Shown: piece after piece, positions 34,206 to 43,839 of the stretch | How positions within the stretch are numbered: the first letter of the stretch is position 1 | How the letters are laid out: each line of letters opens with the position of its first letter | NCBI GenBank assembly: GCA_950295325.1 | Contig: OX485806.1 | Coordinates: 10,914,001 to 10,974,000 of the forward strand | Origin: Polytrichum commune | Taxonomy: Eukaryota > Streptophyta > Polytrichopsida > Polytrichales > Polytrichaceae | DNA length: 60,000 bases | Reading direction: 5' to 3' | The notes under the pieces: generated by a model | What the model was told of the DNA's origin: nothing | What the model saw: only the letters and a program-made list of their open reading frames with translations | Database searches by the model: none | Position numbers and translations under genes: made by a program

Positions 34206-36104
34206 TAATGGCTCTCACAAGCATAGATATGTCTCATATATTACATGTGCCATGACCTATATGCATACAATTACCTATCAACAAATTGAGCTTTACATCC
34301 AAAATGTTTTGTGAACTACACTGACCATCCTGCCACGCCGGGCAGCTATTCTGGAAATTATATTATTTGACAAAAGTGAGAAAAATTATGGACATTTGTA
34401 TTTTTAGTAAATTTAAATAAACATGGATTTTTTGAAGAAGAAAAAATCATCAAGTTTGTCAATCCTATTTTTGGAACTATATATATACATTTGTTCTATT
34501 ATTAGATTCGAAATTGCACAGGTAAGGTAGATGGTGTTTATAGTTATTTGTATGGATGATGAATCTAGTGTGATTTTGTGTGGGCCACATTATTCATGAA
34601 ATATGAGATATTACAATAACTAATTATATAGCTACATTGTTATGTTATAAGAGAGTATCAAAATCTTATCTTATGGTGAAAATAAGGTAAAATCTATGTA
34701 CCTATAAGTCAATATGAGCCACAATACCTTCATCCATAAAATAAACCACAAAAATTATGAAAGATAAACCACAATAAATAATATAGACATACATGCCCCA
34801 TCATCATCATCATCATCTTATTTGTGCATGTCGATCATTGTGGCCCACTTAATTCGCATGAAATGGACTAATTTGAACCCATGGCACCCCATGTATATGA
34901 TTCACAAATCGGTAAGAGTGATATAATTACGTGTAGTTTCTTTTAGCAAGTTTGGAGTGTGACCCTTGTTTTGTTCCACAAACAATTCTTACTGAATTCT
35001 AGGATTGTATGTTATACATGGAGGGGCAGCGTTTTTTGTCTGCAACCAAGAGACAGTTCCGGCCATGGAAAAAGATTGTGTACCACACCCTCCCATGTAG
35101 TAGTGAATTGTAGCTCGAGTTCAACACTTGGTCTAGCTCGAGTTCCACGATTACCCATCATTTTAGGGTAATTTATGGAATATACCTCAAATTAAGAAAG
35201 AAAGCCAAAAGATGTCAACATGTGACCAACTAGGCTTGGAAACACTAGGATCTCGACCGATTATGCATGAAAACCTCCCCGGACATTGATGTCGATTTGA
35301 AGGGGAAACATGTGGGTGAGTGGATATTACAGAGTTTGAGGTCTCCGGGCCACTTCACACATGAGCCAAGAGCCGTGACCATGGAATTGTGAGAGCCCAA
35401 AAGAAAGTGTCCAAAGGCCGTCCCAACACACTTCCAAAATCATGTAGTGTGGTCCCGGACCCTCAAGTGTAGTGTGAAGCCATATGTGACCGGGCCCTCA
35501 ACCAAATGCTATTTCAATGAAATTTTGTCCACGTGGGTCCTCACACATAATTAAATAGAATAAATCAATGGTGGTGAGCATTTGGAGTGTCATGGCCTCC
35601 TGCTTTTGTGTTAGACCTACCTCCAAGAGACGATTTTTGAAAATAGTCCAAGTTCCCATGAAACATGATCCATTCGATACCATGTAGGAATCCATGTAGA
35701 CTTGACATCCCTCTTGCATTCACATGCTCCGTTGGTCCCTCAAGCATAGTGTGAAGCGAACTTGGACCAGCTCCGCCTTTTCCACCAATGAGAGTGCTTG
35801 AATTGCAATGGTCACAGGCTCTCAGTCTTTTGTGTGAAGTGGCCCTACGTGCTCAGCAATATGGCATGTTGGGTATCATTTGTTGTAGTAGATGAGAAAC
35901 ATCCACCACATGAAGTTTCTCTATTTATATTTTAAAAGTAATAATCATCTATGACAATTGTTGCCGCCCAAAAAGGTCCCACCCCTCCCATGTAGTGAAC
36001 TTAGGCTTGAAGTACCTCTCCTCAAGACTTGGAGCTTCACATGCGTTAATGAACTTAGGATTGAAAATAAACAACTTATTATACTTCTCAAGGTCTGGAG
36101 CTTA

Positions 36105-36255
36105 ATCATAACATTATTCAGATTCATAAGAGTGTTTAGTGAGACTGATAATATTATGTGGAATACTCCCCACGTCCATACTGAATATGGGGAATATTCC
36201 ACATAATAATGTCAGTCCCACTGAACACTCTTATGGATCTGAATAATGTTATGAT
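36105..36255. ncRNA. near-perfect 68-bp inverted repeat with 15-base loop (hairpin RNA candidate)
   Basis: The left arm 36105-36172 (ATCATAACATTATTCAG ...) is the reverse complement of the right arm 36188-36255 with about six differences. Several of these would be G:U pairs if the plus strand were transcribed. The loop is 15 bases (36173-36187). Stem length and pairing fit a young plant MIR-like or siRNA-producing hairpin; equally it could be a tiny foldback element. No promoter or target can be claimed. Confidence 0.5.
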
Positions 36256-38003
36256 ATGTAAAACCCTGCATATGCATTGAAAAAACACACATGTGGAGGA
36301 TTTGACTGCGACTTACTAAGTTTCTATACTTGAAATCCAAAGCTTTACATATATGATGTGAAGCCAGCATGCAAACCGACATGTGGTTCTCATCCATCTA
36401 ATGTAATAAAAAGATTGACCACCTATGAAATGAAATTTGACTTAGAGTACGGAAAACCTATAGGTTTGTGGTTGTACCATCTCACATAAGTATTTGCAGG
36501 TATAGTCCATAATGAAGCATTTGTTTTGGCGTGAAGGGAATAAATCTATCACATCGCTAACTAAACCTAACACAAGCAACATCCAAAATAGCAACATTGG
36601 AAATGTCTTTTAGAAATGTCTTCATAGGAGCTTTATTCTCAAGAAGAGAATGAGATTATCATTGACAATCGTAAATGAAAAATGACAAACCCATTGTATT
36701 ATTTTACAATTTTTGTTTTTTTTGTTTTGTTTTTGAGAATGATAGTGTCATCGAGCCAGTGTTTGGTGTGGGCCATCACTAGTTGATACACATGACACCC
36801 ATGTACTTGTGGTAGATAGATGGGTGGATATGTAGGTTGGTGGGTATCAATGTTGGGGGAAGATTTAGAACACACACTTGCAAAAAATGAGAATGAGAAT
36901 GAAATTGAAACAAATGGGGCATAAGAGAAGAAGTAAAGAAACCCTAAACCACAAAAGAAACGGTTCATCATAAAATGAAAAAAACAATAAAATTACAATG
37001 TAGCACTTGTATGTCCTTGTTGACCATTGGATTTTCCCATCTAGCCAAGATGGCTTGTATATCTAGTAGATAGTGTGGATGGGCCAAACTAATCGTGATG
37101 AGTTAGTGCATGCAAGTGATATATAGAGAGAGGGTGAAACTATTTTTGGAGCCTATATTGAAAGTTGGGTGAAACTTTTGGGTCCTTTTTTTTCTTCTCA
37201 AATTTTGGAAAAGATTAGGATTTAAAATAGGGCATGTGCATAGGAACCACCATTTAAATTCTAGATCAGCCTATGCAAGGCTGAATTTAGTAGGACAAGC
37301 TAGAAAGCCAGTTTTTAATAACACGACACAACTTTTTGTGTATTATAGCAATTTAAGCATTGAGAAAACTTGGGTGGTTTTGTGTTAATTCTCATAAACT
37401 CAAGGGTTTGGGACCACACCCGCAACTTTATCTTCTCTACTTTACAAATAACTCTAATATGTCCATTATTTGGTGAGTAATCTCATCGAAGAATGTGTTT
37501 CATTCACATTATTCATAAGTTACAAAAGCGTTTAACAACATTGGTTTTGGTTCATTGGACAACCCTGCTAACTAAGTACCTATTGCCTTGTGTTGGAGAA
37601 ACGAACCTTATGGCGGGACACCGATGTCCCAAATAAATCAGAGCATCCTTAATTATTGGTTTGGTGGTTGTAAGTGATCGAAAATAATAACCAATTTTGA
37701 ACATCATAGCATGTACACGACAACGTCGTGATAATCTCAATGCCGCTTTGATCGCCTTCAATTGACCATTTTGACATTGACACAAGCTTTAGGGTTTAAC
37801 CGGTGTATTATTGGACACTGGTGTCCTCCCATAAGGTTCAAATGATCAACAACACTCTAAGACATCTTGATGTTTCATCTTTCCCCCAATGGTAAACCTC
37901 CAAGGGCCCCCCTCTATAAATAAGTAAATAAATAGTTGGGTGATTTATAGGTGATAGCACTAGCTAGCATGCACAAGGTATCAAACTTGGATAATTGTGG
38001 TAG

Positions 38004-38250
38004 TAAGGTGATTGGGCCTAATTTGGTTTGTGACCTTAAACGGACACCTATATACGAGTGGTATGTGGTCAGGTGTGACTCTAAGAATGGACATAAAAAA
38101 ATAAAAACAAACATAGCATGCATTGGAAAGAGATTGGACTATGTGGTTGGTTCAAAGCTTGTTATTCCTTAAGGACATTATAGTCAACACATTTGAGGAG
38201 GGGGGAGCTATACGATCATTTTATAACGTAAACATTCTTCACTTTGACAA
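38004..38250. repeat. dispersed repeat family C, partial copy
   Basis: It shares TAAGGTGATTGGGCCTAATT, GGACACCTATATACGAGTGG and GGACTATGTGGTTGG with the other copies. The far end is not clear. Confidence 0.55.
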
Positions 38251-38611
38251 TACATAGGATATTCATACGAATTCTATACTCACAAGGGAAGTGATTATGG
38301 GCACAACGTGGATTTGCTGGTCACTTGCGCTAATTGTGTGTTTCATGTCCTATGAGAAGTGGGTGCAAAGAGAAGAGCATTCGTTTAAGACCCATAAACC
38401 TTAGCCCCAATTCTTGACCACAATCATTTTCTCTCTTTAGCACTACATGACGCCGTACTGCATAAGCATGTTTTTTTGGGTTAATTTAAAATATTATAGA
38501 ACACAAATTTGAACCTATTATAGACATGCACATTCGTATACTATTGGAACGAACTTATTTTATGATTTTGAGGAATGTTGCATATGCCAAGATAGAAAGT
38601 TTCTTTAACAC

Positions 38612-38840
38612 CTAAGGTAGGCGTTCATAACCCAACATATCAATAAATTTGACACCTATATTTGAGTGAAATGTGGTAAATTGCGGATGTAAGAGCAAAC
38701 ACCAAAAAGACATGTGTTTAAAAGTCATTGGACTATGTACTCAAAATATGCTTAACTATTATAGACTCAACAATGAAGATGATGTGGGGGGACATGTGTG
38801 ACCACTTAATAAACACACAAATATTCACTTTGATGTAGAA
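38612..38840. repeat. dispersed repeat family C, copy interrupted by a SINE
   Basis: CTAAGGTAGGCGTTCATAAC, GACACCTATATTTGAGTG, CACCAAAAAGACATGTG and TTGGACTATGTACTCAAAAT match the family. The copy runs up to TTCACTTTGATGTAGAA, where SINE copy 3 begins; family-like sequence (CACAATTTGGATTTGC) continues after the SINE. Confidence 0.6.
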
Positions 38841-38841
38841 T

Positions 38842-39000
38842 GAGATGACCCTAAACTACCAGATGATAGTGGAGAGGTACCCAAACTGAATGGAGTGGTT
38901 GGTGGTTCGATTCCCAGCCGTGAAAATCGTCTCTCTACTTGACGGAAAACTAGCAAGGTGGTCAAAAGTGCCTCATGTGTTCCAAAAGAAGAAGAAAATA
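38842..39000 (+). mobile_element. tRNA-derived SINE, copy 3, with short target duplication
   Basis: It starts GAGATGACCCTAAACTACCA, carries the B-box GGTTCGATTCC and the shared ATCGTCTCTCTACTTGACGG and AAGGTGGTCA, and ends in an A/G-rich tail. TAGAA occurs directly before (38836-38840) and after (39001-39005), a possible short target-site duplication. Confidence 0.7.
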
Positions 39001-39560
39001 TAGAACAAGATAGTATACATATGCAATCATGTCCTGAAAAATTGTGAGGCAAATGTCTACAAGCACAATTTGGATTTGCTAATCATCTCGTAAGAAACAT
39101 ATATATATATATGTTTCATCTACCTTGATGCATAATATGAATGCGATGCCGGCCCCATGAATGATGATGATGATGATGATGATGATGCCGAACACGCAAA
39201 AATAATAAAACACTTTCTATACACAGATATGGGACATTATTATTTGGAGGCCGGGTGGAGGGGCCCGGGGGGCCAACCACGTACCTTGAAATCCAAGAAA
39301 AACCTTCCAAGACTCTTCCGGCCGAAGTAAGTAAAGTTATTAAGTTATTAGACTTATTATGGCCGGCGACTCTCCCCAGTCCCCATTCCCTTCCCGGTCC
39401 GGTACACACAACCCCCGGACGGGGAATTTCACATATTCTCATCCACTGTTTATCATCCACCCATCCCCATATGCTCGGGTGGGGGAGCGGGTCTCGTCCA
39501 TCCACCGGAGGATTATTCATCCAAAACGGGGTGCACTCATTCATCCAGCTCGTGTGTAGT

Positions 39561-39609
39561 ACCGACTGGGGAAGGAAGGCAGAGCGAGCGAGCGAGGGAG
39601 GGAGGGAGG

Positions 39610-39657
<48 letters not shown>

Positions 39658-41421
39658 GACGAGGAGCTTGAAGGTTTGGCTTGGCTATGGCGTCCCCCGC
39701 CCTCTCTGCCCCTCGCTCGAACGCCCTTTGCGACCGCACCCGCCATCGCCAGCCCTCGTAGGCACCGCCCATTCGCTGTGGCCGTTCGCGCTCCGTCGGT
39801 GGATGCTTTTTACGCACTTTCTTTTGAGCCCTAGCTCCAGTTGTGCGGGTTTCAGAGGGGAGCGGTCAGGGGGGAGCGGTCGGGGAAGTGATTTTTCGTC
39901 GCGAAAGGGGCCGATTGTGCATTCTTCGTTGCGGCGTACCGGAGTGTGTTCCGTTTCCGCGCCGTGTGGTATTTTCTGCGGCGGAGTTCGACTCTGGAAG
40001 CTATTTCTTCGATTTTGCAAGGGGTTACTATTTTGGAGGTTGAGATAGCGGGGAGGTTGCAAGGTGTGGCGGTAGTGGATGCCAGGGAAGCTCTACGGGG
40101 AGAAGAGGCATGGTGTTGTAAGCTTCATCGCCTAGGTTCTCGGTATATGCGCCTTACGAAAGAGGTATTGGCGGTCCGGTTTGTTGTGGAGGCCGACTTC
40201 AACCTTGTGAGGGCTCGGGTTCGGGTGTTATGGTCTGGGAGATTCCTGGATGCCTTGCGAAGGCAGTGAAGGATTGCCATGGCGAGGTTAGTCATCATCA
40301 GCTAGGTCCTATTCTGTGTTACTATTGTTAACGGGGTTTATTTTATTTTTCTCGAATATTATTATACTCGACAGACAGCTCCGAGCTGAGGAGCGGCTTG
40401 TTGTCTTTATCTCTGCTATGAAGTTTCTTTGGATGAGTCTGATATTATAGCACGCATGGATGGTTCCGGTACGATCCCGGCAGCGGACTCATCTAGGTTT
40501 TGAGGAGGTCATCTCAAGTTCCTCGTACATTGGAGATGAAGCTTTGGCCGCTGCTGCATGAGACTCGTTTGTATTTCTCTTCTACGGGGTCTTCTTTGAA
40601 TGCGTTAGACGAGGGTAGTGGAGAGTCAACCATTATTATTGCAAGGGTACGATCCAGGTACTACTGACTCATCTAGGTTTTTGTATATTAGTTGTCTCCT
40701 AGTACAACACAGGCATGTTCCGTACTTCTCTGGGAATGGAAATCCTCACCGCTGCATTATCAGGCCGTAATGTCTCTTTCGTCGGTGCAGCGCGTTCGTG
40801 TGCTAGCCGGGATTTTGTCCGAGTCTTCCCCTGACGGATCCATCTAGGTTTTGAGGTCGGGAAAGCACCCTTGACCTTTATGATGATGACCTTGTTTGGG
40901 TTTTGCCAGGTTCAAGTGAAGCCTGAGCTGGAGTGTCTCCTGGCCACCCTCAGCAACACGATCGAAGGAGAATGAGTACTTCAACAGGGGGATGCGTCAT
41001 AATAGTTTTAGAATTTGCTCACGACTTTCAATCTTCGTCTAGTTGCCAATTGAAGGAAGCGACATAACCAAAACCTCATTGGCCTCATCAAGGCAGCGCG
41101 GAGGAGGAGGCCCCCTGTCTGTGGTCCTCTGCCTATGGAGAGAAGAGGATTGATGAAGAGAAGTGGACTTGGGATTTGATTATATATAGGAGTTGGCAAT
41201 CTGACCGAGTTTCTGAATTGTGGAACTCTTTTTCACCTCTACTGCAGCTCCATTGCAGTTCCCCGGGGGTTCCTACACTATATCTTTTTCTGGGTTCACC
41301 TGTGATCATCACTCTTGTTGCTCAGAAATCCAAGAGTTTTATTTAGGTTTTCATTAATCAGAGCAATTTTTCCGGTGGTACACTAGGAATTGGTGGGTTT
41401 CTGGCTTCCAGTATATCAAGG
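39561..41421 (+). promoter_or_regulatory. promoter and long leader of DDR4
   Basis: A GGGA/GA tract (39584-39656, about 22 GA at its end) lies near the probable transcription start, as is common in plant leaders. About 40486, 40665 and 40832 carry three spaced copies of GACTCATCTAGGTTTTGAGG with partly similar surroundings (spacing 170-180), again a tandem duplication. A short ORF begins ATGGCGTCCCCCGCC at 39686 and ends after 25 codons. A leader intron is likely but I could not place it. Confidence 0.5.
39584..39656. repeat. GCGA / GGGA / (GA)n purine tract
   Basis: GCGAGCGAGCGAGGGAGGGA passes into about 22 GA dinucleotides. It is polypurine on the plus strand, just upstream of the DDR4 leader. 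Confidence 0.9.
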
Positions 41422-43839
41422 ATGAATGAGGTAAAACATCGCAAGGAGAGAACTGAGCGGAAGCGGCCCCTGGGGGATGTCAACCGGCTCGCTATGGCCA
41501 TGCCGCCGTCACCTCCACCAGCTGAAACACCTGTGAAGCGCCCTTCAAGAGCTTGCTCATCACGGCGTATGCCTTATAATACACCGTCCCCTCCTGCGCC
41601 GAGGTCGCCATCTTTTAAAGGATCAAAGATGAAAGTTGAGCAAGGTTTAAAGGGCAAGGTTGAGCAGGGTTCAAGGGGTAAGCTAGAGCAAAGCAGAATT
41701 GCCAGAATTGAGCAGTTGCCTCCTCGACCAAGCGGGAACCGCACGGTTGCGAAGGCCATCTCTCTAGTGCTCTCTTCATCCCTTTCTCCAGCCCAGAAGG
41801 ATCGGTTGGAGCTTCGCGGCATGTGGGAGCTTGCAGCAATCATAAATTTCTTCAGCGTGTTCCGACCTATTCTGAACCTTGTTCATCCTTGGCCAGAGTT
41901 CACAATGGATGAGCTGGAGTCGGCCTTGCTCACCCCTAATCCAACATTGGACACCATCCATGTCACTCTGTTAAAGGGAGTACCCCCTGCAGCGAGAGTT
42001 CCCCTCCGGGGCGATACTTGGCCCACTGTTCTAAGCAAGAAGTTCAAGGACTGGTGGTGGAGGGTAGCGGGGGGGCCATGCCCATTAATAGCATCACAAG
42101 GAGCTGAGATTGCTGCCTACCGTGAATTCGATGCACCCACTCGGGTTCGGATATTGCTTGCCTTGTGCGAAATGCGTGTTGACCAAGAGGATGCTCGCAA
42201 CTTCATCGATGATGCAGTGAAGAATGGGCGTGCAATCTCAGCATTGCGCAAGGAGAGGTCTGGGTGTGGAGCTGAGGGAACTACATTCTGGCTGGAGGAT
42301 GATCAAATCATGGGTCAAAGACTTTATAGAGAAGGACAATCAACTCTTAAAAGTAGAGCTAAGGGCTGGGTGAAGGGTAGAAATGTGCCTCCTCCGTCTC
42401 CAGGTAACTGGGAGACAGTTGCAACAAATCTGGAGGAGTTCCAGGAAGTTTCACAGAAATTGACGGACAGTCACAACCGGATGGAGTCTGCCATGGGAAA
42501 GAAAATCTTTCAGGGCATCATGCCTCAGCTGGAAGAGATTCAGAAGAAAAAGGAACGAATGATCAAGAAACAACAACGGGAGGCTGTGCTCCTGAATAGT
42601 TTGTTACAAGGTAACGGGCTTGCAGCAGGGAGATCCCGCAGAGAGCGGAAGCCAGTGACTTATACATTTGATGAGTTTGATCGATCTATCAGCGAGGCGA
42701 TCAAGTTTACAAAGAAGAACCCAGAGACATCATTCCGCCGTGATCTAAGATATATGAATGGCGTGAATGGTGTGCCTGGAGATTTAGAGCTGGGCCAATT
42801 TGGAAAGGATCGGAATGGTAATGCTGCGCATGGGCAGGAGGGGTATGCTAATGGAGTTGGGTCTAGCAGAAGGTCATTACGAAGTTCACACCTGCATTTA
42901 GGTCCTGAGGCTGAGGGTGAGGCTGGGGCAGAGGCACAGGGTGTGGGCTTGGGTGCAGAACCTCACTTTGGTGAGGCAGAGGGTTTCAGTGATGATGATA
43001 TAGAAGGGGAGGCTGTGTATGATGATGATTACATTGCTGCTAAGCAACGACGAGAGAGCTATTCTTCAGAAAGAGGTGAGGCTTTCAGAGGAGATGATCA
43101 GGATGATGCCGACTTTGATGGTGAGGAGGAAAGGATTGCTGAGGATAGTGATGATTATGAGGAATTTGAACGAGGCGATAGTGATGGTGGGAGTGTAGAA
43201 CGCGGCAGGAAACGGCAAAGACGAGGTCCAAAGGTGAGGTTGGTGAATGACCTAACTAGGGAAGGTGAACTTCGACATGCCAGGCATGCTTCTGGTCAGG
43301 CTGGAAACAGTGAAGATGATGGCAGTGACTTTGGTGGGAGACATGTTCCACAACGACGGCGGAGGGCTGAAGGAGCTAGGGGTGGCAGAAGCACAGGACT
43401 TGAAGGGAATGTGGTGGAGGGACCCGAGGTAGGGTTTGAGGAAGCCCCAAGTGAAAGTGATCAAGCTAGTGGCTATAGTTCTGAAAGGCAAAATGGAAAA
43501 GAACCTGGTTTGTTTGAGGATGTCAGGAAAAACGGTCATGCATCTCAGGTTGAGGATGATGTTCAATCTGCTGACCATTCTGAGGAACACTCAGTACAAC
43601 ACTCGGCACGGACAGGATCTGCTGGTGAACAGGAAGAAGCGGGTTCTGTAGATTTTGACGAAGATGAAGATATGGGTCATGAGGTTGAGAGCAGTAAGGG
43701 TGGCGGAAAACGAAGGCATCTGCTTGACTTGAATGAGGTTGCTACTGGTGCCCGTGGAAACAGTCCTCTGTCCGACAACGAAGAAAGTGAATATTCTGGT
43801 GATGAAAGGGAGGATGCCAATGGTGCTGAAGCAGGCTAA
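41422..43839 (+). CDS. DDR4: DDT/WHIM-domain chromatin protein, DDR4 type (ISWI partner)
   Basis: An uninterrupted frame encodes 805 residues. The Pro/Arg-rich N-terminus (RKRPLGDVNR, KRPSRACSSRRMPYNTPSPP) leads to a DDT domain at about residues 125-200 (MWELAAIINFFSVFRPIL, FTMDELESALLTP). A WHIM region follows at about 220-310 (FDAPTRVRILLALCEMRVDQ, TTFWLEDDQIMGQRLYRE). A charged helical stretch (about 360-400) precedes SRRERKPVTYTFDEFDRSIS. The last 350 residues are very acidic and Ser/Gly-rich with basic patches (RGRKRQRRGPK), probably disordered. DDT proteins pair with ISWI remodelers through their DDT and WHIM motifs and space nucleosomes; in plants DDR proteins bind CHR11/CHR17. The domain order and sequence match DDR4 as I remember it. 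The protein has no PHD finger or homeodomain. The ATG at 41422 is the first in the frame. Confidence 0.87.
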   Translation: MNEVKHRKERTERKRPLGDVNRLAMAMPPSPPPAETPVKRPSRACSSRRMPYNTPSPPAPRSPSFKGSKMKVEQGLKGKVEQGSRGKLEQSRIARIEQLPPRPSGNRTVAKAISLVLSSSLSPAQKDRLELRGMWELAAIINFFSVFRPILNLVHPWPEFTMDELESALLTPNPTLDTIHVTLLKGVPPAARVPLRGDTWPTVLSKKFKDWWWRVAGGPCPLIASQGAEIAAYREFDAPTRVRILLALCEMRVDQEDARNFIDDAVKNGRAISALRKERSGCGAEGTTFWLEDDQIMGQRLYREGQSTLKSRAKGWVKGRNVPPPSPGNWETVATNLEEFQEVSQKLTDSHNRMESAMGKKIFQGIMPQLEEIQKKKERMIKKQQREAVLLNSLLQGNGLAAGRSRRERKPVTYTFDEFDRSISEAIKFTKKNPETSFRRDLRYMNGVNGVPGDLELGQFGKDRNGNAAHGQEGYANGVGSSRRSLRSSHLHLGPEAEGEAGAEAQGVGLGAEPHFGEAEGFSDDDIEGEAVYDDDYIAAKQRRESYSSERGEAFRGDDQDDADFDGEEERIAEDSDDYEEFERGDSDGGSVERGRKRQRRGPKVRLVNDLTREGELRHARHASGQAGNSEDDGSDFGGRHVPQRRRRAEGARGGRSTGLEGNVVEGPEVGFEEAPSESDQASGYSSERQNGKEPGLFEDVRKNGHASQVEDDVQSADHSEEHSVQHSARTGSAGEQEEAGSVDFDEDEDMGHEVESSKGGGKRRHLLDLNEVATGARGNSPLSDNEESEYSGDEREDANGAEAG

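Larger units (their letters stand above)
32190..37396. mobile_element. 5.2-kb element bounded by long inverted repeats
   Basis: 32190-32578 aligns with the reverse complement of 37141-37396. Shared phrases, in order, are GAGAATTAACACAA, CCAAGTTTTCT(T/C)AATGCTT, TTCTAGCTTGT/CTCTAGCTTGT, GCCTTGCATAGGCTG, CCCTATTTTA and TTTCACCCAACTT. The left arm carries roughly 100 extra bases, including CCCTAA repeats. The interior (32579-37140) has no transposase-like ORF, but contains two SINE copies and the 68-bp hairpin. A non-autonomous MULE-like or foldback element would fit; two separate inverted copies of a smaller repeat is the alternative. Confidence 0.55.
37397..39560. other. repeat-rich spacer upstream of DDR4
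   Basis: It contains two copies of repeat family C (about 38004-38250 and 38612-38840), a SINE, and an (ATG)n tract at about 39158-39187. The open frame 39116-39817 on the minus strand is low complexity and reads through a GA microsatellite; it is not a gene. Confidence 0.5.

Noticed and set aside
39116-39817. 233-codon minus-strand frame upstream of DDR4
   Set aside because: It is built from the GA microsatellite (Ser-Leu runs) and an ATG repeat (His run), with no domain.
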